A DNA stretch of 64,000 nt, from NCBI GenBank assembly GCA_037447655.1, contig JBBHKE010002640.1, forward strand, positions 422,696-486,695. The letters run 5' to 3'. Position numbers and translations under genes: made by a program. The DNA comes from Zygnema cylindricum (lineage: Eukaryota; Streptophyta; Zygnematophyceae; Zygnematales; Zygnemataceae). This document shows, one piece after another, positions 30,285 to 41,690 of this stretch. The notes under the pieces are model-generated. The model was given only the letters and a program-made list of their open reading frames with translations, was not told where the DNA came from and ran no database searches. Numbering within the stretch: position 1 is the stretch's first letter; every line of letters starts with the position of its first letter.

Positions 30285-32141
30285 ACATAAGCAAAAGATG
30301 TGTCTCTCTTTTGTTGAAGTACACTAGATGATGATAGACAAGGTCTTATATAACTTCCACTAAGGGACGTGATCCACATGATGACCTTCATGGTTGTGGA
30401 CCTTAACTAGTTTACAGGTAGCCTCGTTTATGTATTTTTTTTCGTATGCGGTCTAACTCTAGTATTTCTATTTTGATTTTTTGCTCTTGTTACTTATGTT
30501 TTGTTTTGTTTTATTTTTTAGTTGTAGCTTACTTTTATACAACTCTTGTAGTGTCCGAATGATATTTTCACTTTTACCCCTTTTGAACACATATGGTTTT
30601 ACCATCCCATTTTTTGTAGTAAAGACCCTTCTTTTTTAAATGCTAACAACAATTGGAAGTTAACTTACATATGTAGCGGGCTTGACGTTATAAATTTGAG
30701 ATGTCACCCGGACATTCATGTACTAAAAACACTTGTGTTACACAACATTAGAATAGCTATTATAAATATAACATTAAATGTCAACACTAAAAAACATCTT
30801 TCGTTGTTAGCCTTATATAAGTTTTGATGGAAACAACAAGAGTTTATGATTTTTGGCAAGAAAAAGCCGCAACAAAATTATGGTTATTGAAGCTAATGAC
30901 ATAGGGTAGTGTAGTTCTCCCATTTTTTTGTTCTTCCCAACACGAATTTTATCTCTAAAAAAAAACAACTAAGAGTGGGTTGGGAAGGAACGACCAGCTC
31001 TCTCACTCCCTCTTACCCTTCCAATCTCCTGTGTCGGGCAAGCTTCGTATTTGGTGGTCGTGTATTGGAGATGTATCTGTATAATATCATATCGTGATGT
31101 GTCTTTGGCACATCATTATTGGGATATCAAATAAAATTGGAGAGTACGGTATCGAGTGCTTTGTGTTAAAGGTTGCAGTCAAGTACCGGAATTTGTACCC
31201 GATCCATACTTAACCGACCGCATCAAAAACGGAGAGGATTCGGTTGCACAATTTTGAGGGTTGGCTAAATTCGGCCTGGTGATACAGAAAAAAAAAAATC
31301 GGGTACAGCCGAATAAGGGAAAAATGGAAAAAATCGAATTATATTTGGGTACGTTCCACTACAGTACACCTTCAATTTCTATTAGTGTTAGCCTTTTTTC
31401 CGCAACTCAACACATCGTCTTTCCGTTCACACGTGTCGAATTTTCAATTTGAGACCGCTAATAGGAAGCTGGGGATCTTACCTTTCCATCATATAAACAA
31501 TCTGACATGTGTGTACAGGGAATAAATGTTATAAGCCATGAAAAAAAATCATCACTAATAGTGATTCACGGTGTAGAGTACTTACATTACAATATTGTTC
31601 ATACTATCTAACATTTTTTTATTTTGTATTCTTTGCATTGTGGAAGGTATGAAGGAGGAGTACCACAAATTTTGTGCTTATCATAGTACGGTCGAATACG
31701 GGTAGTCGCGAGATATCGAGTTTTGGTTAACATTGTTTTTCCGTAAATACGTATCAGGTACTTCGTAACAAGCGTAACATAGCCCAGCCAGGTTTCGCGT
31801 GTTCAAATAAAAAAAAAATGTTGGTTTCAAGTAAATAAAATTTTGACTTTGGTTACCTCTATTTTGTGTATATTAAAGTAAAGTGGAGCATAAATGTGCA
31901 TCGGCACATCGATTCACAAGTAAACCAAGTCGATACGGAACACTATTCGTTGTTGTGGAGGAAGATTTAAAGGAAAAGTCTTTATTGCACAAAATGCATT
32001 GACATTTCCATTTGTGTACAAAAAGGGTAAAACAAGAAATAAACTTTTTGGAGACTACAAGAGTTACAAGAAAGTAATCAACGCCTATAAACTGAAACAA
32101 AACAAAATAATATTAATAAGAGAAAATAACCAAAACAAATA
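30285..32141. other. anonymous AT-rich DNA with one TIR-element end
   Basis: No gene is recognisable. Near 31553-31573 the sequence CTAATAGTGATTCACGGTG followed by TA resembles the termini of the 500 bp element at 61915-62414. The stretch upstream (about 31370-31573) shares ACACGTG and TTTGAGACCGC phrases with 36220-36380, so both are probably old copies of one family. The left end was not found. Confidence 0.45.
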
Positions 32142-33206
32142 TGCATAAATTGATGGTTCCTTTAGCATTTTCTAGTTCTAAAATGAAATGCAGAAAGAAG
32201 CCGAGGCTGTGTGCCTCTAACTTCTTTCTCCAGATCCCACACTTGTTGCAGTCACTGAGAAGTTGGAGAGGAAGCTAGAGCCATGGCTACCTAGGCTTTC
32301 CAGAGGTTTACGGGAAATAGATTAGATGATTAACGGATAGGTAGTTTATTTACTTAAAGGGTAGATGTCGTGTCCAAGATTTGATCTTGGTACCAGCCGC
32401 CCGTTAAAGCCGCCAGTAGCCAGTAGACTTATCCATGAAGCCTAGGACTATAGTTACATGCTTTAGGGTTTATTAGATATTTAAATGTTACCACGTAGGA
32501 TAAATCATTTAACGGCAACTATTTACGGAATACATAGATTTAGTTATGTAAAAGTACGATTACCATTCGGATAAGAAACGAGTACCGCGCATTTGTTTTT
32601 TTAAACGAAACAAATATCGCGCAAGTATTTATGACGGCTACGATTAAAATCTGCATTCAATCGGACGGTCGGAAGAATGCCGAGATCGCGAAAGAGAATC
32701 TCAACGGTTTGTGGTCATCGCCACATCGGATGACACGTGGCACAATTACATTGAATCGCAGCATCTATGTGAATTACGGGACCGAATGCGGATATGACAT
32801 GTGTCGACATTTAGGCCATGTCGTACAATATTTGTACAGAAAGTACACTAGCAGCTGTACTTTTGTGTACGACAATGTAATATGATTGGTGCCGTACATC
32901 AGTAGATAGAGTTTAGAGAGAGATAGGACTTAGAAAAATTTGGTAGATATGACCCTCTCTCCCAAAGAGCTTCTGTACAAAAGGTCAACTTTGACCCTCC
33001 ATAACTTACTGCTCAGGGGAGCAAATTCATATATTTTTTTTGCCATCAACTCAAGGGAGTCTTGCCTTCACAAAGGTGAAGGTGGTCAAAGTTTTTTTCT
33101 GCTAGGGTAGCATTTATTCTTTTTGAAACAAAAAAGGGTCAGGGTTATGCTTGAGGCTTCTTGCAAGCTGTCCATTCTGAGGATCTATGGAGGTCTCTAA
33201 GTTGCA
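32142..33206 (+). repeat. LTR 16 (5' LTR of element A)
   Basis: It starts TGCATAAATTGATGG and ends CTCTAAGTTGCA before the primer site, 1,065 bp. U3 hairpin, CCATGG (32283), antisense module (32362-32450), palindrome region near 32590-32620, G-box GACACGTGGC near 32731, GTAC cluster 32820-32900, and leader hairpins TGCTC/GAGCA, CTCAA/GGGAG and CCTTCAC/GTGAAGG. It is very similar to LTR 17 at 42988, so these are the two ends of one element. Confidence 0.9.
32362..32450 (-). ncRNA. antisense tRNA-like module in LTR 16
   Basis: On the minus strand the T-arm is CCAAG-ATCAAAT-CTTGG, a perfect stem in which the usual G-C pair is replaced by A-T on both sides relative to CCAGG/CCTGG. The outer stem does not pair. 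Only TTT, not TTTT, follows. Confidence 0.45.
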
Positions 33207-34173
33207 GGTTATGGGCCCACCCTCTAAGGTACCCATCTTTAATGGAACTGGCTTCATATACTGCGAAAGTATGATGACAGGAGCTCTATGCGAGAAAAGG
33301 TTTTGGGGGATAGTGAGTGGACGAGTGGGGCGTCCATCAAGTCTTAGCATTCCTCTAGGGTTTGGAGGAGGTAGATTCACCAAGAAAGAAGATCCATCTC
33401 TAACGGAGGAGACAAAGGAAGGGGAGGTGGTGGACAAAGGAAAGGAGAAGGAGACGACCACACCAATAGCAATTGGTGCGGCATTCATGTCAACTATTTC
33501 CGAGGAACGAGGAGAATGATACTGATACGTGGGACTTCAACAATTTGGCGGCAAAGCCCTTCATCCTCTACCATCTTACTCAAGGGCTTGCATGTCCTCA
33601 TTTGCAGGTAGAAAGGGCATCCGATCTTTGGATGGCTCTCATAGAGATGTACCGAAGTGGTACGATTCAACAACAATTGTTGGCTTATCAAAAAATTAAG
33701 GAGTATGTATACAAAGGGGGGAAGATGTTGGATTTATGCAATGAGCTAGCTACACATATCATGGAGCTACAGAGTGTTGGAAAAGAATTTAGTGAAAAGG
33801 AAAAGGTTAACTGTTTACTCATGTAGTTACCCGATGAGTTTGAGAACATAGTCAACCGTGTGCAGGACTTGCCAGACTCAAGGTGGATATGGAACTCAGT
33901 GGTAAGAATGATTCTCGTTCGGGAGAATACGATTGAGATCCGAAGGGGAGGAAAGAGTGGGCAGGCCTTGGCAGCCGGGACCGATTGGAGGAACAAATAT
34001 TCCCGGAGACCGGTCAAAAATTATAGAGGGGGGGAGCAAAAAAATTAGACCGACGAGTTCGGACCAAGGGCTCCCAAGGGTTTATGTCATTTGTGTAAGA
34101 AACCAGGGCACTATATGGCAGAGTGCACTAAGCTAACCGAGCTTCGGTTAAAGGAGGGGCAGACCCGTGGAAC
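33187..34173 (+). pseudogene. Gag of element A, 5' part
   Basis: It starts in the LTR at MEVSKLQVMGPPSKVPIFN, with the primer site at 33207-33222. Blocks: FIYCESMMTGALCEKRFWGI, RPSSLSIPLGFGGGRFTKK, then in a second frame NLAAKPFILYHLTQGLACPH, EMYRSGTIQQQLLAYQKIKE and KGGKMLDLCNELATHIMELQ. The zinc knuckle region reads LCHLCKKPGHYMAECTKLTE near 34075-34140. Frameshifts near 33500 and a stop at 33824 break it. It is cut at 34173 by an LTR and resumes at 39881. Confidence 0.87.
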
Positions 34174-35076
34174 TGTTGAAATGAAGTTATTATTATTCAC
34201 TTCTTCATTTAGACTCTAGAGTTAAGAGAGAGGGAGAGAGTCACCATGGTTGCCGCCATAGTCAAAAAGAAACAGGCAGACATGCACACAGATTGATAGA
34301 TTACCAAAATGTTGCCTCAAAGACGATTTGAACCTTGGTCTGCGGAGTACTTTGTAGACATCCGCCTTAACCATTTAGGCGTTAATGAAATGATACAGGT
34401 ATGTGGTTCGGTAAATAATTAAAGTGTTACGCAAAATGTCATTTTCCATTAAACATACCAAAATTGACGATACGTCATCTATAATCAAACGACGCTCGCG
34501 GACGCGAATCTAACCGTGTAAAAAACATTATAGGACGGACGTTGTCGCCCCCGCCAAACCCGCATAAATCTTCGGCGGCTTTCGGACATAGTGGCGCGTT
34601 GTGTCACATGGCGCGACGTCAATGGACGCCGGAAAGGATGAGAGGAGGAACGATGGCTCCCAAGTAGACAAGTGTCAACTAGAAGGCCATGTTGTACAAA
34701 GGTCGTACAAGAAGTACAATCGGACACTGTACCTTCTTCTACTATACACTCTTTTGATTGGCCTAGAGTAGAGTAGTAGGTATTTGTGAGTAAGAGTTAA
34801 CGGACTTAGCGTGTTTGAGGCTCCTCTCTCTAGATGACCTTTTGTATTTATATGTCATCTTTGGCCAGCCATAACTTATTGCTCAAGGGAGCAAATTCAG
34901 TGATTCTTTTTGCGTTTGACTCAGGGGAGTCTTGTCCTCACAGGGGTGAAGTTGGTCAGAATATTTGTGTGCCTGGGCGGCACTTATTGAGTGAGAAAGT
35001 GAAAGGGGCAAATATACTCCTAGAGGCTTTACATAGGCTGCTCATTTTGTGGGTTAATGGAGACCACATAATTTCA
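34174..35076 (+). repeat. LTR 14, inserted in gag of element A
   Basis: TGTTGAAATGAAG to CACATAATTTCA, 903 bp, subfamily of LTR 12. Antisense module 34306-34392, gag start at 35058 within TGTGG...CCACA arms. No primer site follows its end, which is abnormal for a 5' LTR. Its second half recurs almost unchanged at 39450-39880. Confidence 0.88.
34306..34392 (-). ncRNA. antisense tRNA-like module in LTR 14
   Basis: On the minus strand GCCTAAA can pair with TTTGAGGC (one mismatch), enclosing A-box TGGTTAAGGCGG, a GCGGA/TCCGC stem with an enlarged loop, and B-box GGTTCAAATC. TTTT lies just beyond (AAAA at 34306-34309 on the plus strand). It resembles a shrunken tRNA with merged acceptor and D arms. 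Confidence 0.52.
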
Positions 35077-35590
35077 TAAAGTGTCCCATGTAGGTATATT
35101 CATACATAAAACCTTGAAAGTCAAAAGTTGGTCGCATATATCATAAGAGTACAAAATTGAAGTCGGACGTACCATTGAAAACCGGATATACCTGGATAGT
35201 TCGTGGTTATCAAAGACAAAGTCTTGTAAATGGGTACTTTACGAGGTCGAATAAAACTCTTAGTAGTCGAAAGTACATTGAGATGTGTTTATGCCATTGT
35301 CAACCATTCAACTTTGGGCGTTATGGCCTAGCAAGTTCGTGATGAAATCCTAGTTTGAGAGGAGGAAGACATGATACACTAACGAGTAAGAGGCTTTTAA
35401 TTGCTTTCTCCCTCACAATTCGAGGGGAGAGATCCCCCCAAAAGACAATTCTGGAAAAGGAATTCTCTTGTTCTCAATTCATGCGATGGTGGATTTTTAA
35501 ATGAGTGAGGTAAGTGAGAGGAATGGGTATTTTCTAACGGTAATGGGGGCATTTCCTCATTTATCACGGTTTTGCTAATAGGTAACATAT
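35077..35590. other. unassigned block after LTR 14
   Basis: No reading frame or repeat was recognised. It contains CAATTCGAGGGGAGAGATCCCCCC near 35416, with a small GGGGA/TCCCC inverted repeat. Confidence 0.35.
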
Positions 35591-35872
35591 GTGCGTAGTG
35601 AAACGGACTATGTACGATCAGTGTTGCATTTTAATAGGTTTTGGCAGTCATGCAAGCCACGTGCGTCATTACGTGTCAACGCGAGTCCTGTGCCTCGTGA
35701 GGATGGTTATACGCGAGACTACGGTTATTCATATGATCACGTGCGCGCTAATAATGAGTACGATGCACTGACAGCTACACCAGCAAGTGCACGCGATTGC
35801 ACGCTGACGCGTATATTGCATAACACGCTACGTATGCTTTCCGCTTAGCGACATTTTCACACTTGTGGGGGA
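35591..35872 (+). other. possible 3' end of another LTR element
   Basis: An open frame of 85 codons (GYTRDYGYSYDHVRANNEYD) ends at 35848, followed by ACTTGTGGGGGAG at 35860-35872 and then TGCGCGACATTC. A purine run before TG is typical of the end of an LTR element's internal region, so 35873 onward may be a foreign LTR. The protein matches nothing I recognise; composition is unlike the copia genes nearby. Confidence 0.3.
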
Positions 35873-38800
35873 GTGCGCGACATTCATTCGCGATGGGCTC
35901 TAATGTCATCCAAGCGTCATGCACATCTAGTAAGACCAGTGGCCAAATGCATGATCACTAGGTCATTTGACATGTGCGAACAAATTCGTTGCGACAAGGA
36001 AACATAGTTATGTTGCCATTTTGCCTGTTGCCAACAATTTCCATTGATCAAGTTTTCGGCCTTTCTCTCATAAATGAGGTGGCACGTAGGAAAATGCAAA
36101 TAGCCACATAGTTTACCCTTATGGTACATTATATTAAAGTTTGAAACTTTCGAATTAGTTGAGACTACACATTGTTATTAAGGCTAATAATTTTTACGCA
36201 CTTAAAACAGGTTTTCTCCGTACACACGTGCCCAATTTTTAATTTGAGACCGCCAATCGAGAATCTTACCTTTCAATCGCAACTGTCGGATCCGCAATCG
36301 GGCAAGTGTGTAAGGAGAAAATATGTTTTAAGTTGGAAAAAATAACATTAACCCTAATAGCGAATACTGTATCTCTGTACGATTCGAGTTTTTTTGAGCA
36401 CAATACGAGTTCTTCGTAAGAACATTACCAGATGGAATAAAACTGAGCGCATTGGCTGATTTCGACATGCGATACCTATGCATCCTACGATCTTTAGTTC
36501 TGACGAAAACAGTCGAGCGTTTGTTAAATGTTGGGACGCGCGTTCCAATATCAATAACTGTAGTTCGCAATAGTGAGTAATATTCCGAGGTCATCACTCC
36601 TCTATGATGTCATCATGTTCGAAGTATTGGTAAAATACTACATTTCATCTTTTTTGCCCTATTACTGTCGAGTCTTTTTTGTTTTAAAATTTCGATATAT
36701 GCTTCAAATGATTACGGAAAACAACTACACTATGAATCGTCATTAGTGTCAAATTTTAAATAGTGTTGAAGAAAATTTACCGTACTTGATGTTAATTAAG
36801 AATTTGATTTTTTTCAAAAAAAAGGTGTATTCTACTTTCAGCGATAATGCTATTTTGGGAACAACAAAAATGGAATATTCGTTGTACAATCATATACATT
36901 AATATATGTATCTTACAAAAAAATAGAAATCGTACGCCATCGTGAAATTTCATGCCAGATTAATTTAAGTGTCAGACTAATCCCGTTTTTTGGGCGCACG
37001 TTCCTATACGTGCGCGTCTGATTTAATTATTTTTTTGTAAAATTTTCACTTGTTAAGGTACATTTATGTACGGTCTGACATCTACCGTACACCACACAAT
37101 TTAGATCTTATTGTACTTTCGTTCTTTACGCTATTTTGTACGGTACCTTAATTAACGTCAAGGAACAATTAAAATCATGTATCCTATTTGAGGAAAAAAA
37201 TCATAATTTTAAGAACCCAAATTAGAGTTATATACACTAATAACGATTCGCGGTGTACATCTCCATGTCGCCGATACGTGACTGAATCTCCATATCGCCA
37301 AAGATCGAGACTGCCTCCTTTAGAAACCGAAAAGTGAATTTGACGATTCCAGGTCGATACGAAATACTAGAAATGTTCGCGGGTCCAGAGTACGGTCTGA
37401 GACTTACTAGATCTCACCGTGTGAAAGTGACATAATATTGTCGTATTATAATCCTCATCTACAGTGCTTTCCTTTTGGTCTGACAAACTGCAACTTCGCG
37501 GACAAGCTGTCTTGCTACACGACATTTGAGACCCGCCACCAGAAGACAAAAAAGTGTGCACGCGCTTGCCAGTAGGCGGCCACCGTACCTCCCCCAAGTC
37601 AAGATTATAGTTAGGGAGCATCTGGACAAGGACTTTGGCTCTAAATTTTGTAGATTTCGGAATTTGTTTAGCAACCTTGGGAAGGTAAATCCGCCACAAA
37701 TTTAGTTCGCCCATCCAGCACTTGCCACGTGGCACTACATTTCCAGCGTTGCAAGAGGCTATTCTGATTCGAGGGACCATTCGAGATTCCTCGCGCCTCG
37801 TGGTATTCCGTTTTGCTGCCCTCCGAAAAGTCAAAAAGTCTATCTCGGCAACTCGGAATCTAGGATGATAAATGACCTGTTCACACCTGTTCATACATGT
37901 TCACACGTGCGCCGCCATCCAGAGCTCGGAAGGACGTAAAGTTTTCAATTGTACACTTTCCTAAAACCCTAAAATTGTACACATGTTATTTGTCCCGTGG
38001 AAACATCTGCGACACGTGGAAAAGTAGATTAAAATTTATTTTGTATCGGATTGGGCTCCCCGATCTTGTGCCTATTCAAAATAGGTCACGAGATAGTCAC
38101 TCTAAATAGTGCTTAGTTGACTCAAATAATCCAATGGTAGTGCAAATGTAAAAAATAAGTACCTTTCAATCACGATTTTGGCGTCATGCATGCCCAGCAT
38201 TTATTCGTAAGGTACTGTGTTCGATAAAATTTCAGGCTTTGTCTCTTCCCGCCAAATAATGTTTTCGTGGAAACGTCTATTAACGCGGGAATCGCGTGAA
38301 AATTTGTCGCTTTTGTAGCAGCTCTAGCACTGCAGCTATATCCGTACAGAAATGCAAATATTCTCTGTCCAATTTTTTTTCAGGTTCTTCGCCGCCTCCC
38401 CCAGTTTTTCCTCGCTGCATTCCACGTGTCAGTGCGTTCACTTCGAAAAAAGTATACAGCTGAGATACTCCTGTCACATGCCACCTGGCTGGCTCTAACG
38501 TTCCGTACGTCTTGATATCCAATACTGAATCACGCGACAAGATTCTGAGGAGGATCCATCGCGGATTTCGAATTTCCGTACTACCGTCCCCAGCTCGTCC
38601 TTTTGTATATATTTCTTCATTATTTTCTGCTTCATCCGTACATCTAGTCCGTTCCATGATCCATATTCCATAACAACTGTCAAGCATATGTACGGATGTC
38701 CACGTCACATGACACGTGAACAGCTGTTCAGAAACCTTATCAAATGCGGTGAATTCAATTTGTACTTTACGTATATTACGGATTTATGGAAAACGACAAA

Positions 38801-39184
38801 CGCTACGTACCTCTTGTCCGAAGTCCATTCCGCGACAAAATGTCGCGGACGTGCAACAAAACACTTCTGTCACGTCACAAACCGGACATTTTGTCGCATT
38901 GCTGCGTCCTCTTCTTGTCCACCTGTACGGACGCATTAGTTTCACGTAACAAAAAGTACCATTTCGTACGAAAAAGTAGTTTTAATGCCTTACGCTGTTC
39001 GAGACTGACAGAAGTACGGACGATCTTCCGTGTAATATGTACGGAAAGCTAGCTGGGTCTTCACTACTGGTCCAGAGTCACGAGAAAATAAAAGAAAAGT
39101 GTCTTCTCGCGTTTCTATGTTTTACTATTTTTCAGGTCTTCCCTCGCTATCCCTCCACCCCCTTATAAAGAGACGGGAGGGGAG
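35873..39184. other. anonymous block with TIR-element ends
   Basis: No gene is recognised. 36220-36380 is related to 31370-31573. At 37233-37257 ACACTAATAACGATTCGCGGTGTA is the right terminus of the TIR family seen at 61915-62414 and 46856. 38690-39060 is rich in ACGTG and GTAC words but has no LTR structure I can define. CTTATAAAG near 39162 looks like a TATA box without an evident gene. Confidence 0.4.
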
Positions 39185-39449
39185 AATGATCATTGTGTCT
39201 GCCGGCCGGCAGGTACAAGGATCAAATCCTGCCGCCGGCATATACATTTTAATTAAATATATAAACCCTAATATAAAATTCCCGTAAACCTCAGGATAGC
39301 CAAGGTAGCCATGGCTCTAGCTTCCTCTCCAATTTCTCAGTGACTGCGACAAGTTTGAGAGTTGGAGAGAGAAGTTAGAGATAGACTGCCTCGACTTCTA
39401 TATTTCTTTTCAGACCTAGAAAATACTAATAAAACCATTAGTTTCTACA
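39185..39449 (-). repeat. LTR 15, 5' part only
   Basis: On the minus strand it starts TGTAGAAACTAATGG and matches the first 265 bases of LTR 6 (CCATGG, U3 hairpin, tRNA-like module). It is joined directly to the LTR 14 copy at 39450. Confidence 0.8.
39199..39250 (+). ncRNA. tRNA-like module in LTR 15
   Basis: TGCCGGC (39200-39206) pairs perfectly with GCCGGCA (39234-39240) around AGG-ATCAAAT-CCT. TTTT lies at 39247-39250. A-box sequence is truncated. Confidence 0.5.
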
Positions 39450-39880
39450 GAACGATGGCTCCCAAGTAGACAAGTGTCAACTAGAAGGCCATGTTGTACA
39501 AAGGTCGTACAAGAAGTACAATCGGACACTGTACCTTCTTCTACTATACACTCTTTTGATTGGCCTAGAGTAGAGTAGTAGGTATTTGTGAGTAAGAGTT
39601 AACGGACTTAGCGTGTTTGAGGCTCCTCTCTCTAGATGACCTTTTGTATTTATATGTCATCTTTGGCCAGCCATAACTTATTGCTCAAGGGAGCAAATTC
39701 AGTGATTCTTTTTGCGTTTGACTCAGGGGAGTCTTGTCCTCACAGGGGTGAAGTTGGTCAGAATATTTGTGTGCCTGGGCGGCACTTATTGAGTGAGAAA
39801 GTGAAAGGGGAAAATATTATCCTAGAGGCTTTACATAGGCTGCTATTTTTGTGGGTTAATGGAGACCACTGAATTTCATC
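39450..39880 (+). repeat. partial copy of LTR 14
   Basis: GAACGATGGCTCC to CACTGAATTTCA matches 34646-35076 with only a handful of differences. It has leader hairpins and the gag ATG at 39861. Gag of element A resumes at once, without a five-base duplication relative to 34173. Confidence 0.88.
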
Positions 39881-40176
39881 CGAGAGGAATGAAAAAGGCC
39901 CTTGTGACACAGGTACATGAGGTGGAATCCGAAGACGAGGATGATGAGCTCTTATTGGATGAGGAGTTGGAAGCGACAAACGAGGTCGAAATTCCACAAA
40001 AGCAGAAATGTGCTTTTGGTAGATTGAAAGGTGAAGCAGGCTGGATTGTAAATTCAGGTGCCTCCATGCACATGTGTAAGGATAAACACCTGTTCACTAA
40101 GATAAGAAAGATTCCCACCGTAGAAATAGAGTACGGGGATTGCGGATGGTTTGACCGGCTTTCCCGTGAGGGGGGG
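39881..40176 (+). pseudogene. Gag tail and protease of element A
   Basis: KKALVTQVHEVESEDEDDEL, KQKCAFGRLKGEAGWIVNSG and ASMHMCKDKHLFTKIRKIPT. The protease catalytic Asp is Asn (AAT at 40051-40053), a G to A change, so the active site is lost. The frame runs into a 229 bp inserted LTR at 40177. Confidence 0.87.
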
Positions 40177-40405
40177 TGTTGGATTGGCACGTGAAGCCGG
40201 TCCAATACGGGGTAGAATATGGAAATATCCATACTCGAGCCGCCCGTAATAAATGGGTACGGACCCACCAGTCTCAACATCGAGCTGGTGGCACAGTGGT
40301 AGTGCGTTCGCAGCTGAAGTGAAAGGTCCCAGGTTCGAACCCTGGCCGGCTCAATTTTCCCTAGTGTGGGACATGCCGAATCCCGGATTTCTAGGAAATC
40401 TAACA
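40177..40405 (+). mobile_element. short solo LTR carrying a tRNA cloverleaf
   Basis: It starts TGTTGGATT and ends AATCTAACA, which are inverted complements with one wobble, and it interrupts the protease region, where sister copies are continuous. Features: a hairpin TTGGATTGGC/GCCGGTCCAA (40179-40206 area), then a full tRNA cloverleaf (40282-40353) and TTTT. The size and logic recall Cassandra elements, whose short LTRs hold 5S rRNA sequence. Left flank is a G-run and right flank GTAGG, so the target duplication is unclear. It is unrelated in sequence to the 1 kb LTRs. Confidence 0.68.
40282..40353 (+). tRNA. tRNA-like cloverleaf, anticodon CTG, inside short LTR
   Basis: A 72-base cloverleaf. 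Acceptor GAGCTGG/CCGGCTC (7 pairs, one G-T), D-stem GCAC/GTGC with loop AGTGGTA, anticodon stem TTCGC/GTGAA with a seven-base loop, variable AGGTC, T-arm CCAGG-TTCGAAC-CCTGG, discriminator A. The anticodon position reads CTG (Gln), but base 33 is G instead of the universal T. TTTT follows at 40355-40358, so A-box, B-box and terminator are all in place. The abnormal loop argues against a decoding tRNA and for a promoter or structural role. Confidence 0.65.
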
Positions 40406-41690
40406 GTAGGATCGGTAGATTTGAAAGTGTTAGTAGAAGGAAAGACATCCATAGTTACATTCTCCGATATATTGTTTATTCCGGAGCTGAACAAAAACCT
40501 CATATCTATGTCTGTATTAGATGATAAGGGTTTTGATACCAGCACTAGGAAAGGATTCTTTACTGCTAGTTTTGAGGAGGAAGTCTATTTCACTGCTGAA
40601 AAAGGTAGCCAATGGATGATTAGGCTGATTTTAAGCAATGAAAAGAATAAACTTTATTATGCTGGAGTTCATGATATAATAATGTGGCATAAGAGGCTCG
40701 TGCAGGTGAATCTAGATAAGCTAAGAGAGATGAAAAAGATGGGAGTGGTGGAAGGGATTCAGTTCGGTGAAAGTGAGAATCTAAGTGATTGTAGTGGATG
40801 TGCTCAAGGTAAAGCACACAGATTACCCTTTCCCAAAACAGCCACCTATAAGGGAGAAAAAATTCTAGGTTTAGTACACACAGATATTTGGGGACAGGCC
40901 AAAGTGCCCTCATCGGGGGGGAAGAGATTTATGATGACTTTCACTAATGATTGGTCTCGGTATTTCAGGGTGTATTTTTTGAAAAACAAGTCAGAAGCTT
41001 AGTATTGTTTTAGACAATATAAAGCATGGAGCCAAAAACTCTATGAAACCTTAATCAAGAGTGTAAGGAGTGAAAATTGTGGAGTGTATTCTTCTAACCA
41101 GTTTGAGGATTTGTTGAGGGAAGATGGAGTCCAACACCAAAAGACATTTCTATAAAAAGCGGAACAGAATGGGGTAGCTGAAAGATTAAATAGGATACTA
41201 AGTGATAGTGCTAGAAGTATGTTGTCGGATAAGAAGATAGGAAAAAAGTTTTGGGCAAAAGCAATGAACTGTGCAAATTACCTCAAAAATATAATTCTTA
41301 CTTCAGCTATAAAAGGTCAAACACCTTATGAGAGATGGACCGGCCGGAAACCAGACATATCTCACTTAAAGGTTTTCAGCAGTCAAGTATTCAGTCTAGA
41401 TACAGATTGATCTAATTCGAAGGTAGATCCTAAAGGAAAATCGGGATACTTATTTGGATATGATGAGGATGTTAAATGATATAGAAGTTTTAATCTAAAA
41501 AGGGAAGATATAATCTTAGTAAAGCATCTAGTAGTTATGGATGAAGGAAAGTCTGTGGATCCCTTCAATTATACAAAGTCAGTAAAAATCAGATTTGAGT
41601 AAGAAAATTCTGATGACTTTGAGCTTCCTACTATCCTGATTTTAGAGAAGATGACATTCTTGCAGGTACAAATCAGACGGAAAAGGACTC
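40406..41690 (+). pseudogene. integrase and linker of element A
   Basis: The open frame (from inside the inserted LTR to 41002) continues GSVDLKVLVEGKTSIVTFSD, IMWHKRLVQVNLDKLREMKK (first HHCC His changed to Gln in LVQVN), SDCSGCAQGKAHRLPF and VHTDIWGQAKVPS. After a stop at 41000 come RSENCGVYSSNQFED (second core Asp to Glu), AEQNGVAERLNR, RWTGRKPDISHLKVF and VKHLVVMDEGKSVDPF. Several stops follow. The C-terminal acidic linker ends near 41850. Confidence 0.86.

Noticed and set aside
37367-37894. A 175-codon minus-strand frame as a host gene
   Set aside because: No recognisable domain, no splice context and no related frame; length is within what chance allows in this less AT-rich stretch.
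40282-40353. An ordinary tRNA-Gln gene
   Set aside because: The cloverleaf is complete, but base 33 is G instead of T, the sequence is unlike plant tRNA-Gln as I know it, and it lies within a unit with LTR-like ends.
40177-40405. A tRNA-derived SINE
   Set aside because: The tRNA part lies in the middle rather than at the 5' end, there is no poly-A or simple-repeat tail, and the unit has TG...CA inverted ends. Not excluded without other copies.
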